NCBI RefSeq assembly: GCF_024494695.1
Contig: NZ_JANHDP010000004.1
Coordinates: forward strand, 186,001-250,000
DNA: 64,000 nucleotides
Direction: 5' to 3'
Origin: Natronoarchaeum rubrum
GTDB lineage: Archaea; Halobacteriota; Halobacteria; Halobacteriales; Natronoarchaeaceae
Positions within the stretch are counted from its first letter, which is position 1; each line of letters begins with the position of its first letter. Below are positions 53,781 to 62,369 of the stretch, one piece after another. The position numbers were made by a program, and so were the translations under genes. The notes below the pieces were generated by a model. That model worked only from the letters and a program-made list of their open reading frames with translations. It was not told where the DNA came from and searched no databases.

Positions 53781-54746
53781 TTAGCTGTGGATGCCCATCG
53801 CCTCGATCTGCTCCTGATAGCGGTTCCGGATCGTGACTTCCGTCACCTGAGCGACGTCGGCGACTTCGCGCTGGGTCTTCTTCTCGTTGCACAGCAGGGA
53901 AGCTGCGTAGATGGCGGCGGCGGCGTAGCCGGTCGGAGACTTCCCCGAGAGCAGCCCTTCCTCGGCCGTGGTCTCGATGATCTCGTTGGCCTTCGTCTGG
54001 ACTTCTTCGGAGAGTTCGAGTTCAGAACAGAACCGCGGGACGTACTTCTTCGGGTCGACGGGTTTCATCTCCAGACCGAGTTCCTGTGAGATGTATCGAT
54101 ACGTGCGGCCGATTTCCTTTCGTTCGACGCGGGAGACTTCCGAGATTTCTTCGAGGCTGCGCGGGATGCCCTCCTTGCGACAGGCGGCGTACAGCGCCGA
54201 GGTGGCGACGCCCTCGATCGAGCGCCCGCGGATCAGGTCTTCCTTGAGTGCGCGCCGATAGATGACCGACGCGACCTCGCGTACCGAGCGGGGCACCCCC
54301 AGCGCGGAGGCCATGCGGTCGATCTCGCTGAGCGCGAACTGCAGGTTGCGCTCGCCGGCGTCTTTGGTCCTGATTCGCTCTTGCCACTTGCGCAGGCGGT
54401 GCATCTGGCTGCGTTTCTTCGAGGAGATAGAGCGACCGTAGGCGTCCTTGTCCTTCCAGTCGATCGTGGTCGTCAGCCCCTTGTCGTGCATCGTCTGCGT
54501 GGTCGGCGCGCCCACGCGCGACTTCTCCTGACGCTCCTGATGGTTGAATGCACGCCACTCCGGACCCGGGTCGATCTTCTCCTCCTCGACCACGAGGCCG
54601 CAGTCGTTACAGACGAGTTCGCCCCTGTCGGAGCTCTTGACGAGGTTGTCGGAATCACACTCCGGACACTCCCGGACCCCCTCTTCCTCCTCGTCTCCTT
54701 GCTCCGTCTCGTGTTCGCGCTCCCGCTGGCGGGTGGACCGTGTCAT
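53781..54746 (-). CDS. tfb: Transcription initiation factor IIB (TFB)
   Basis: This 321-residue factor places RNA polymerase on TATA/BRE promoters. It has a zinc ribbon (Cys27, Cys30, Cys46, Cys49), the B-finger region [29 protein letters not shown], and two cyclin repeats (about 120-215 and 215-320) with the BRE-contacting helix-turn-helix near [20 protein letters not shown]. Haloarchaea carry several TFBs; which paralogue this is cannot be told. Confidence 0.97.
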   Translation of the reverse strand: MTRSTRQREREHETEQGDEEEEGVRECPECDSDNLVKSSDRGELVCNDCGLVVEEEKIDPGPEWRAFNHQERQEKSRVGAPTTQTMHDKGLTTTIDWKDKDAYGRSISSKKRSQMHRLRKWQERIRTKDAGERNLQFALSEIDRMASALGVPRSVREVASVIYRRALKEDLIRGRSIEGVATSALYAACRKEGIPRSLEEISEVSRVERKEIGRTYRYISQELGLEMKPVDPKKYVPRFCSELELSEEVQTKANEIIETTAEEGLLSGKSPTGYAAAAIYAASLLCNEKKTQREVADVAQVTEVTIRNRYQEQIEAMGIHS

Positions 54747-54773
54747 CGCACTTTTATAGTAGTATCACGGACG

Positions 54774-54781
54774 TACTTAAA
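54774..54781 (-). promoter_or_regulatory. tfb promoter, and leaderless rnhA promoter nearby
   Basis: TTTAAGTA (minus strand) lies about 28 bases before the tfb ATG, preceded by AAGGG as a BRE-like purine run. On the plus strand CATATATTCC at 54891-54900 lies 22-31 bases before the rnhA ATG, as expected for a leaderless message. Confidence 0.6.
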
Positions 54782-54921
54782 CCCTTGGCCGGGGCGCTTC
54801 GAACGGTCCGACGCCGAGGCTGCCTCGGAAACCGTAATCCGGCGACTGCGTCGGGTTGCCGGCGGTAATTGCCGTGCGGAAACGGAAACACATATATTCC
54901 GTATAGCTTGACCTACCGTCA

Positions 54922-55515
54922 ATGCCGACGATCGAATGCGACGTGGAGCGGGCCCGCGAGCGGCTTCGCGACGCCGGCGTCGAGGTCGAAGAGGGCAACA
55001 CCGACCACGAGCGCTGGCGCGCGTCGCGCGGCGACGCCACCGCGGTCGCCTACGACGAGAAGGTCGTGATTCAGGGATCCAATCCGCAGGACGTGGAGGC
55101 GATCCTGCGCGAGGAGGGCGGGCGCGCCCACGTCTACTTCGACGGGGCGAGCCGGGGCAATCCCGGCCCCGCGGCCGTCGGCTGGGCGATCGTCAACAGC
55201 GACGGCATCGTCGCCGAAGGCGGCGAACGTATCGGCGAGACGACTAACAACCGCGCGGAGTACGAGGCGCTCGCGCGCGCCCTCGAAATGGCCCGCGATT
55301 ACGGCTTCGACGAGGTCGACGTCAGGGGCGACTCGGAGCTGATCGTCAAGCAGGTCAACGGCGCGTGGTCGGCGAACGACCCGGGGATGCAGGAACGGCG
55401 CGTTCGCGTGCGGGAACTGCTCGAACGGTTCGAATCCTGGTCGCTCGAACACGTTCCGCGGGAGATAAACGAACGCGCCGACGAGATGGCGAACGAAGCG
55501 CTGGACGGCAACTAA
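54922..55515 (+). CDS. rnhA: Ribonuclease HI
   Basis: This 197-residue enzyme cuts RNA in RNA-DNA hybrids. The catalytic carboxylates are Asp74 (HVYFDGASRG), Glu113 (NNRAEYEAL), Asp137 (VRGDSELIV) and Asp187 (EINERADEMA). A 70-residue N-terminal domain resembles that of archaeal RNase HI. It is followed after 17 bases by the rnhA-operon protein. Confidence 0.95.
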   Translation: MPTIECDVERARERLRDAGVEVEEGNTDHERWRASRGDATAVAYDEKVVIQGSNPQDVEAILREEGGRAHVYFDGASRGNPGPAAVGWAIVNSDGIVAEGGERIGETTNNRAEYEALARALEMARDYGFDEVDVRGDSELIVKQVNGAWSANDPGMQERRVRVRELLERFESWSLEHVPREINERADEMANEALDGN

Positions 55516-55532
55516 CCGACACAGGAACCACG

Positions 55533-56087
55533 ATGTCAGAACTACCCGACGACGTCAGCGAGGACGCCGAGCGACTGACCAGGCTCGCGCGGGAGGCCGT
55601 CGACGAGGACGAAGCGGCAGCGTACCGACGCCGCCGGGCGGACCGGCTCGACGAGCACGAATTCACCGCCAGGGTCCGCGAGGACGACGACGGCGACGTG
55701 CTCGTGTTACATCCGGCGGAGTGGATCGCGGACGACAAGATCCATCCCGACCGGATCGAGGACACCGACCGAGCCGTCGAGGTCCGACTGGAGGGACCCG
55801 GCGACCCCGACGAGTGGGACGAGGTCCGCGAGCACAACGACGAGATCGTCCAGACGGTCCGCGAGGCTCACGGCGACGTCCACGGCGACAACGCCGCCGC
55901 CTTCGCCGAGTTCATGCACAATCATCTCGCGAAGCCCGTCGAATCGGCGACCGCCGAGGAGATCCGTACCTTTCGCTCGGAGTATTTCCCGCGAAACGCT
56001 TGGCCGTCCGAGGAACAACGCGCCGCCCTCGACCGGTCGATAGAAGTAGTGTTCGAGAGCGCCGACGCTCGCGTCCCCGAGTTCTAG
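55533..56087 (+). CDS. RnhA operon protein (conserved haloarchaeal, unknown)
   Basis: This 184-residue acidic helical protein (SEDAERLTRLAREAVDEDEAAAYRRRRADRLDEHEF, HGDNAAAFAEFMHNHLAKPVE, RSEYFPRNAWPSEEQ) is commonly found behind rnhA in haloarchaea. It has no catalytic motif and may help RNase HI or RNA turnover. Its stop overlaps the stop of the PadR gene tail-to-tail. Confidence 0.82.
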   Translation: MSELPDDVSEDAERLTRLAREAVDEDEAAAYRRRRADRLDEHEFTARVREDDDGDVLVLHPAEWIADDKIHPDRIEDTDRAVEVRLEGPGDPDEWDEVREHNDEIVQTVREAHGDVHGDNAAAFAEFMHNHLAKPVESATAEEIRTFRSEYFPRNAWPSEEQRAALDRSIEVVFESADARVPEF

Positions 56088-56440
56088 AGCTGTTCGTCGA
56101 CGAGCGTCCGAACGTCCTCGGCCCGATCCTCGTCCGTGACGACCTTCGAGAGCGCCCACTCGAACTGGTCGAACACCGCAGCCTCGCCCTCGTCGGTGAG
56201 CTCGTACTGGTTGGTGCGCTTGTCGAGTTCGCTCTTCTCGACGAAGCCCAGCTCGACGAGCTCGTCGAGGTTCGGGTAGAGTCGCCCGTGATTCACTTCG
56301 CCGCCGTAGTACTCTTCCAGCTCTCGCTTGATCGCGAGCCCGTACATCGGCTCTTTCGAGAGAATGATGAGAATATTTCGCTGGAAGGCGGTCAGGTCGC
56401 GTGCAGCCTCCGCTTCGGTCATTGTCCGTGCCTCTGACAT
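56084..56440 (-). CDS. PadR-family transcription regulator
   Basis: This 118-residue winged-helix repressor has FQRNILIILSKEPMYGLAIKRELEEYYGGEVNHGRLYPNLDELVELGFVEKSE, the PadR DNA-binding core, and a short C-terminal dimer helix. Its upstream region has CGTTAAATATCC and AGTTAAGAAG runs, probably the promoter and self-binding site. No divergent target gene is obvious. Confidence 0.92.
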   Translation of the reverse strand: MSEARTMTEAEAARDLTAFQRNILIILSKEPMYGLAIKRELEEYYGGEVNHGRLYPNLDELVELGFVEKSELDKRTNQYELTDEGEAAVFDQFEWALSKVVTDEDRAEDVRTLVDEQL

Positions 56441-56650
56441 GGCTGGCTGTGTGAATGAAGCCAGGATATTTAACGCTTCTTAACTATCCTACGATATTGT
56501 TGCGTAATATACAGCGCAACGGCTATCGAACCCTCGATCCGCGTACCGACCGGGCAAACGCGCAGCTCGTCGCCGCCGCGGCGAGCGCGTCCCGACAGTC
56601 GGGACAATGCCGAAAATGCTTTTTGGCCGCCTCGTCGATCCGTACCTGCA

Positions 56651-57196
56651 ATGACGAACCTCTGGGAAGATCTGGAAACCGGACCGAACCCGCCGGAAGA
56701 GATCTACGCCGTCGTGGAGTGTCTCAAGGGCGAGCGCAACAAGTACGAGTACGACAAGGACGTGCCGGGCGTCGTGCTCGATCGCGTGCTGCACTCGAAC
56801 GTTCACTACCCCTCCGACTACGGGTTCATCCCGCGGTCGTACTACGACGACGAGGATCCCTTCGACGTGCTCGTGCTCGTCGAGGACCAGACGTTCCCCG
56901 GCTGCGTGATCGAGGCCCGCCCCGTCGCCCTGATGAAGATGGACGACGACGGCGAGCAGGACGACAAGGTCATCGCCGTCCCCACGGAGGACCCGCGCTA
57001 CGACCACGTCGAGGGCCTGGAGGACCTCTCGGACCAGCAGCTCGACGAGATCGAGGAGTTCTTCGAGACCTACAAGAACCTCGAAGCTGGCAAGGAAGTC
57101 GAGACGCAGGGCTGGGAGGACAAGGAGTCGGCCAAGGAGGCCATCGAGCACGCGATGGATCTCTACGACGAGAACTTCGACAGCCCCCGTAACTGA
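56651..57196 (+). CDS. ppa: Inorganic pyrophosphatase, family I
   Basis: This 181-residue soluble enzyme hydrolyses pyrophosphate. GPNPPEEIYAVVE, RVLHSNVHYPSDYGFIPRSYY, DEDPFDVLVLVE and VPTEDPRYD carry the metal-binding Asp residues. The acidic C-terminal helix is haloarchaeal. Monocistronic. Confidence 0.97.
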   Translation: MTNLWEDLETGPNPPEEIYAVVECLKGERNKYEYDKDVPGVVLDRVLHSNVHYPSDYGFIPRSYYDDEDPFDVLVLVEDQTFPGCVIEARPVALMKMDDDGEQDDKVIAVPTEDPRYDHVEGLEDLSDQQLDEIEEFFETYKNLEAGKEVETQGWEDKESAKEAIEHAMDLYDENFDSPRN

Positions 57197-57410
57197 GCCG
57201 CCTCACGTTTTCGATTCTCGTTCTCGCTTCTCGATTTGCGGTTTTGGCCGCTGGCTTCGTCCGAGTTGGCGCCGCACAGCGGCGTCTTCGGCGTCGCAGC
57301 GGCAGCTCCGGCATCGCCATCGACCGGCAGCGTCGATCACCGAGCCTCGTCGCGACGACGCCGAAGACGCGATTCCCCAGGATAATACTCGGCCGCTCGA
57401 CTCATGTGTT

Positions 57411-57581
57411 ATGAGCATGGGTAATCTTTTGGGCGTCACGCCCCTACTTCGAGACGAGATGGCAACGAGAACGCCTCCGTCGGACGATCGCCGCGAGGAC
57501 GGCCCCAGCGTCGGGATGGCTCACCCTACCGTCGTTCCGGTCAACTTCGAGACCGACGACGAGCGATCGGACGAGGACTGA
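57411..57581 (+). CDS. Possible 56-residue acidic protein
   Basis: The frame starts MSMGNLLGVTPLLRDEMATR and ends VNFETDDERSDED. GATAATACT at 57381-57389 lies about 25 bases upstream, consistent with a leaderless start. A shorter start at 57459 gives 40 residues. The acidic composition fits haloarchaeal coding, but no family is recognised and the frame may be fortuitous. The 57197-57410 spacer has no other feature. Confidence 0.4.
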   Translation: MSMGNLLGVTPLLRDEMATRTPPSDDRREDGPSVGMAHPTVVPVNFETDDERSDED

Positions 57582-57598
57582 CGCCGCGCCGGCGTCTG

Positions 57599-57658
57599 GA
57601 CGCCGTGGCGCAGGACGCCGTGGCGCAGGACGCCGTGCCGCAGGACGTCGTACCGAAG
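57599..57658. repeat. 15-bp tandem repeat, four copies
   Basis: The unit GACGCCGTGGCGCAG is exact at 57599-57613 and 57614-57628, with one change at 57629-57643 and three more at 57644-57658. It lies between the small ORF and the phosphatase gene and codes for nothing evident. Confidence 0.8.
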
Positions 57659-57804
57659 ATACCGCGTCGCCCCGACCGCTCCGCAGCAGCGAGCGGGCGC
57701 GACGCCACCGCGCAGTCCCCGCAAATTGTGCCGGAATCGGCGACGATCGGCGGTTCCGGCCGCCGAAAAGAAGGTTCTTGTATCCGGTCGCTCAAGAGGG
57801 AAAC

Positions 57805-59145
57805 ATGGGTCTCTTCGATCGGTTGCGCGGCGACGACGCCCCGCGCGTCGCCTTTTTCGGCATCGACGGCGTGCCGTACAGTTTGCTCGCGGACCACTTC
57901 GACGAATTCGAGAACTTCGCGGCGCTGGCCGAGGAGGGCGCCGCCGGGCCGATTGACAGCATCGTCCCGCCGGAATCCTCAGCCTGTTGGCCGAGCCTGA
58001 CGACCGGGAAGAACCCCGGCGAGACGGGCGTCTACGGCTTCCAGGACCGCGAGGTCGGCTCCTACGACACGTACGTCCCGATGGGTCGCGACGTTCAGGC
58101 CGATCGGGTCTGGGACATCGCGACCGAGGAGGGTCGCGACGCCACGGTGATGAACGTCCCCGTCACGTTCCCGCCCCAGCGTAACGTCCAGCGGATGGTC
58201 TCGGGCTTCCTCTCGCCGGGCATCGAGAAGGCCGCCTATCCCGACGATCTGGCGGAGTATCTGGAGGGCATCGACTACAAGATCGACGCCAACGCCAAGC
58301 TCGGCCACTCCGAGGACAAGTCCGAGTTCATCGAGAACGCCCACGAGACGCTCGACGCGCGCTACGAGGCGTTCTCGAACTACATCGAGCAGGACGACTG
58401 GGATCTGTTCTTCGGCGTCTTCATGACGACCGACCGGATCAACCACTTCCTGTTCGAGCACTACGAGAAAGACGGCGAGTACAAGGAGGAGTTCCTCGAG
58501 TTCTACCGCAAGCTCGACGACTACATCGGCCAGCTGCACGAGCAGCTCGACGACGACACGACGATGGTCGTCGCCTCCGACCACGGGTTCACGACCCTGG
58601 AGAACGAGGTTCACTGCAACGCCTGGCTCGAAGAGAACGGCTGGCTCGACTTCGAAGACGACGATCACGAGGAATTGGGCGACATCTCCGACGACACGAC
58701 GGCCTACTCGCTGATTCCCGGACGCTTCTACATCAATCTGGAGGGCCGCGAGCCCCGCGGGAGCGTCCCCGAGGAGGACTACGAAGAAGTCCGCCAGGAG
58801 CTCAAAGAGGAGCTCGAAGCGCTCGAAGGTCCCCACGGGCCGGTCGCCGACCGCGTCGTCGAGAAGGAAGACGCGTTCCGCGGCGACCACGACGACATCG
58901 CGCCCGACCTGGTCGTGATCCCGAACCACGGCTACGATCTCAAGGCCGGGTTCAAGGGCCACGACGACGTGTTCGGCAAGGGCCCGCGCAACGGGATGCA
59001 CAGCTTCGACAACGCCTGCCTGTTCGTCGACGACGCCGAGGCGACGATCAAGGAGGCCGACCTGTTCGACATCACGCCGACGCTGCTCGACCTGCTGGAC
59101 ATCGACTACGGCCGCGCCGACTTCGACGGCGCGACGCTGCTGTAG
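57805..59145 (+). CDS. Alkaline phosphatase-superfamily phosphodiesterase/phosphatase
   Basis: This 446-residue protein has the AP-superfamily core: FFGIDGVPYSLL (metal Asp), VPPESSACWPSLTTGKNPGETGVYGF (nucleophile region), MTTDRINHFLFEHYE, VASDHGFTT and GMHSFDNACLF, ending FDITPTLLDLLDI. There is no export signal, so it acts in the cytosol. This is the nucleotide pyrophosphatase/phosphoglycerate-mutase-like branch; the substrate is uncertain. The ATG at 57805 is just before the first strand. Confidence 0.9.
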   Translation: MGLFDRLRGDDAPRVAFFGIDGVPYSLLADHFDEFENFAALAEEGAAGPIDSIVPPESSACWPSLTTGKNPGETGVYGFQDREVGSYDTYVPMGRDVQADRVWDIATEEGRDATVMNVPVTFPPQRNVQRMVSGFLSPGIEKAAYPDDLAEYLEGIDYKIDANAKLGHSEDKSEFIENAHETLDARYEAFSNYIEQDDWDLFFGVFMTTDRINHFLFEHYEKDGEYKEEFLEFYRKLDDYIGQLHEQLDDDTTMVVASDHGFTTLENEVHCNAWLEENGWLDFEDDDHEELGDISDDTTAYSLIPGRFYINLEGREPRGSVPEEDYEEVRQELKEELEALEGPHGPVADRVVEKEDAFRGDHDDIAPDLVVIPNHGYDLKAGFKGHDDVFGKGPRNGMHSFDNACLFVDDAEATIKEADLFDITPTLLDLLDIDYGRADFDGATLL

Positions 59146-59270
59146 ACGGCGATCACGGTTCTTGCGGTTCTCGAACGACCGATCAGCGGCGTCACGATCG
59201 GACAGCTACGTCGACCCCGACCAGCGGCGTCGTTCGACGCCGTAGCCGACGCTTCGACGTTCGGCCCGAC

Positions 59271-59342
59271 GTGCTTCGACTATGGAAAGAACGGTGCTTC
59301 AACTATCGAAGCACTGTCTGCGCTCAGACCGAAGTGAGCGCG
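59271..59342. terminator. Hairpins and direct repeats between convergent genes
   Basis: GTGCTTCGACTAT (59271-59283) and GTGCTTCAACTAT (59294-59306) repeat with 23-base period. GTGCTTC/GAAGCAC (59294-59314) and GCGCTCA/TGAGCGC (about 59321-59340) are hairpins. The position at the convergent ends of the phosphatase and lipoprotein genes suggests a bidirectional terminator. Confidence 0.5.
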
Positions 59343-59347
59343 AGCAG

Positions 59348-59773
59348 TCAGATCCCATCGCAATCGATCTTTGCTTCAGGAATTGATAGTTGAAGCTCTT
59401 CTCCGGGTTGTTCGAGTAGGGCCTGGGCCCACGTGCATTCTGACTCCCACTTGTGCGGGCGTGCTGTCTCAGCGATGTTGTTCACACGCATACGGACTGT
59501 GTATTTCCCATCCCCGGAGCGTTGATCGAATTCATGCCACCAATTTGCCCCGCTTTCGACTACATTTGAATCCCAATACACCACATCGTCACTTTCTTCG
59601 TCAATTGTGAGCGAGTGTATGGTTAGATCCCTATCTGTTTGGTTATCCGCACCTATTGCCATGAGATCTATCTGACTATCGTCATTTCTATCAGACACGA
59701 CTGAACAACCAGAAAATGCAGTAAGTGCACCAGCAGATGCGATCAGCAATTGCCGTCGAGATGATTTAGCCAT
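59348..59773 (-). CDS. Low-GC Tat lipoprotein
   Basis: This 141-residue lipoprotein has SSRRQLLIASAGALTAFSGC, a twin-arginine signal and a lipobox with Cys23. The mature domain (AIGADNQTDRDLTIHSLTID, WWHEFDQRSGDGKYTVRMRV, ESECTWAQALLEQP) looks like a small beta sandwich of the type common in haloarchaeal cell-surface lipoproteins. The gene is clearly less GC-rich than everything around it, which suggests recent transfer. Function unknown. Confidence 0.82.
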   Translation of the reverse strand: MAKSSRRQLLIASAGALTAFSGCSVVSDRNDDSQIDLMAIGADNQTDRDLTIHSLTIDEESDDVVYWDSNVVESGANWWHEFDQRSGDGKYTVRMRVNNIAETARPHKWESECTWAQALLEQPGEELQLSIPEAKIDCDGI

Positions 59774-59881
59774 GGCGCAAAATACGTGAAGCATTCGGTT
59801 ATTTATTTCTATACCCTAACAAATGTGTGGAAGAAGTAGCCCCGATCGGGATACTCGATGTCGGGAGGCAACGACCCGTCG

Positions 59882-60961
59882 CTAGAACAGCCCGTCGAGT
59901 TCGTCGTTCTGGAACTGCTCGGCGGGATCGCGATTCGGCTCGTCTTCCGCCTTCCGGGCCTCCTTGGCCCGCTGCATGAACTCGTCGATCCGCTCGGAGC
60001 GCTCGACGCCGCCGAGCAGTACGAGCGCGGCGAGCTGGTCGGATTGCAGCGGGAAGTCGCCGCCGCGGACCTGCAGGCTGCCCGTCTCGTCCTCGACCAT
60101 CCGGCGGGCGCGCTCGACGCCCTTGCGGGGGATGGCGTCGGGATCGCCGGCGACGACCAGCAGGGCGGCGTCGGCCGTCGTCGCGTCGGGCAGGCTGGTG
60201 CCGGTGAACAGCGCCTTCCGGGCCGTGCTCGTGACGGTGTTGATGTTGTCGGCGCTGTCGTCGCTGGCGGCGGCGCTGGCGTAGCCCAGCGCGGCGACGC
60301 CGCCCTCGCGCAAGGTGTTGATCACTTCGCTGGAGTCGACGACGCTCTCGCCGACGCCTTCGACGGCTTCGCCCGAGGCCAGTAGCAGGCCGACGCGGCG
60401 AGCGATCTCCTGGTTGATCGCGTCGAACGCGCCCTCGACGCTCTCGCCCGAGTCGTGCCAGGCGTCGTTGTCGATCAGCAGCGTCGCGTCGGCCTCCCGG
60501 GCCAGCGTCTTCAGCGAGCGGCCGGCGTTGGCCTGATAGAGCGACCCTTCGTCGCGACCCGGCAGGATGCCCAGCGCGTAGACGGGGACGCTGTACACGC
60601 GGGAAAGTTCCCGTGCGAGCACGGGCGCGCCGCCGCTGCCGGTACCGCCACCCAGCCCGGCGACGACGAAGATTGCCTCGGCCTCGGCGGTGATCCGGCC
60701 GTCGAGCGATCCCATCACCTGATCGGCGTCCGTCTGCATCACTTCGGCGCCGAGCTCGTTGTCGCCGCCGACGCCGTGGCCTTTCACCCGATCCTGACCG
60801 ATCAACACCGTGTCGAGCGAGAGCGACTGGAGGTCCGCCTCCGCGCTGTTGACCGCGAGGGCGCCGCGCACCGCGCCGAACTCCATGCGGTCGTCGAACG
60901 CGGCGATGGCCTCGGTCACCTTGCCACCGGCCTGCCCGACGCCGACGAGAGCGACTTTCAT
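59882..60961 (-). CDS. cetZ: Tubulin-like GTPase of the CetZ group
   Basis: This 359-residue protein has GVGQAGGKV (7-15), ALAVNSAEADL and the GTP-binding signature GLGGGTGSGG (102-111), with NINTVTSTARKA in the C-terminal domain. It lacks the DFADV T7 loop of FtsZ, so it is not FtsZ. CetZ proteins control cell shape and motility; several paralogues exist and I cannot say which this is. The ATG at 60961 starts the MKVALVGVGQ strand. It is divergent from the pilus-type cluster. Confidence 0.9.
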   Translation of the reverse strand: MKVALVGVGQAGGKVTEAIAAFDDRMEFGAVRGALAVNSAEADLQSLSLDTVLIGQDRVKGHGVGGDNELGAEVMQTDADQVMGSLDGRITAEAEAIFVVAGLGGGTGSGGAPVLARELSRVYSVPVYALGILPGRDEGSLYQANAGRSLKTLAREADATLLIDNDAWHDSGESVEGAFDAINQEIARRVGLLLASGEAVEGVGESVVDSSEVINTLREGGVAALGYASAAASDDSADNINTVTSTARKALFTGTSLPDATTADAALLVVAGDPDAIPRKGVERARRMVEDETGSLQVRGGDFPLQSDQLAALVLLGGVERSERIDEFMQRAKEARKAEDEPNRDPAEQFQNDELDGLF

Positions 60962-61069
60962 ACCGTTGGCATTTCCGCCGGCCGGCATCAACCTTGTGCT
61001 ACGACCCCCGTGTGACGCCACCACTGGGCGACCACACACTTTTGACCGATCGGGCGGCGATCCGCCAGC

Positions 61070-61852
61070 ATGACAGACACCGACGCGGTCGAGGAGCGAC
61101 TCAGGGCGGTCGAACGGGCGGTCGCCGACGGCGACACCGATATCGACGGCGCCCCACTCGGCGACCCGACGGGCGAACTCGCATCCCGGATCGACGAGTT
61201 GGAGTCGACGACGACCGAGCTCGAATCCGGCCTTCAGGCTGTCCGTGGCTACGTCGGACAGGTCAAGTCGGTCGACGACGAGATCGAGCAGCGGGCCGAC
61301 GCCGCCGCGGCGGCCGTCGACGACGTCGAGGAGCGGGTCGCGGCGCTGGAGCGGCGGCTCGACGGCGGGGACGCCGAAGTGACCGGCACGGGAGCGATCG
61401 AGGCTGCCGACGACGATCAGACGCCCTCTCGAGCGACGCATAGCACCGGCCAGTCGAGCGGGGATCGATCGGCGGCGACCGGGCAGCGGCGTCACGACGA
61501 GGAACGACCGCAACGTGGCGACGGCCGACGCCCGTTGGAACGGGACCACGGTCACGACGGCGGACCGACTGGGAACCGACGATCGCAGTCGCGAGCCGAG
61601 CGGCGGCGTCCCGCCGCACCGCAGTCTCGTCCACCGCGAACGCGCCCGCCAGCCGAGGGCGGCGCTCACGGACGCCACGCCGGCTGTCCGTACTGTGGCG
61701 GGGCTGCGGCGGATGCTGACGGCAGCGATCCCGGACGGACGCCGCAGCCGAACAACGCGGCCGCCGACGAGAATCGGCCGAACGACGCCGGCGACCCGGT
61801 CGACGAGGTCGACGAACAGGGTGTCGTCGCCCGGCTCAGGGACGCGCTGTGA
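61070..61852 (+). CDS. Coiled-coil protein with zinc knuckle, first gene of a pilus-type cluster
   Basis: The N-terminal 95 residues of this 260-residue protein form a coiled coil (ERLRAVERAVADGD, RIDELESTTTELESGLQAV). A long Arg/Gly-rich disordered part follows, then CPYCGG and an acidic tail. No enzyme motif. Its stop overlaps the next gene's GTG by four bases, tying it to the pilin-like and ATPase genes. The family (DUF7310-like) is remembered only loosely. Confidence 0.75.
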   Translation: MTDTDAVEERLRAVERAVADGDTDIDGAPLGDPTGELASRIDELESTTTELESGLQAVRGYVGQVKSVDDEIEQRADAAAAAVDDVEERVAALERRLDGGDAEVTGTGAIEAADDDQTPSRATHSTGQSSGDRSAATGQRRHDEERPQRGDGRRPLERDHGHDGGPTGNRRSQSRAERRRPAAPQSRPPRTRPPAEGGAHGRHAGCPYCGGAAADADGSDPGRTPQPNNAAADENRPNDAGDPVDEVDEQGVVARLRDAL

Positions 61853-62322
61853 TCCGGCGAACGCTGCTCGCCGCGCTGGTGTCGACCGCGCTGGCCGCCG
61901 CCGCGGCGCCGGGGATCGACCGCGCTCGCGTCCGGCGCTCGAACGGCCGGATCGAGGCGATCGTCGCGTCGATCGAGGCCGCCGCGCGCTCGCTGGCGGG
62001 CGACGAAGCCGTCCCGGCGGGCCGACCGGGCGCCCGGCGCACCGTCTCGGTCAGCCTGCCAGGCGCGGCGTGGGACGAAGCCGAGGTCGACGCCATCTCG
62101 CTCGCGAGCCCCGCCGAGCGCACGCTGACGCTGCGCTACCGGATCGCCGGTGGCGGCCGGCGCAGCCGGACCATCCGGACGCCGGAGTCCGTCACGACCG
62201 CCGACGATGAGCCGATCGAACTTGACGGCGACGGGCCACACGAACTCGCGCTCTCGTTGCGAGGCGATCAGCGACGGCGCCGGATGGTCGTCGAGCGCGT
62301 TTCGGACGCGCGGAGTCGCTGA
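61849..62322 (+). CDS. Pilin-like or pilus accessory protein
   Basis: This 157-residue protein starts at GTG with an N-terminal hydrophobic helix (IRRTLLAALVSTALAAAAAPG), followed by a beta-rich soluble domain. A basic start before the helix recalls prepilins, but the class III cleavage motif is weak, so it may be an assembly factor instead. It lies between the coiled-coil gene and the secretion ATPase, which supports a pilus role. Confidence 0.75.
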   Translation: MIRRTLLAALVSTALAAAAAPGIDRARVRRSNGRIEAIVASIEAAARSLAGDEAVPAGRPGARRTVSVSLPGAAWDEAEVDAISLASPAERTLTLRYRIAGGGRRSRTIRTPESVTTADDEPIELDGDGPHELALSLRGDQRRRRMVVERVSDARSR

Positions 62323-62369
62323 GGCCGACGGCCGCAGGTTTATGCCGGAAGTCGCGGCGAGAGCGGGCC

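Noticed and set aside
55420..55445. tRNA-like GGTTCGAATCC segment
   Set aside because: It is coding sequence of rnhA (LLERFESW) with no cloverleaf around it.
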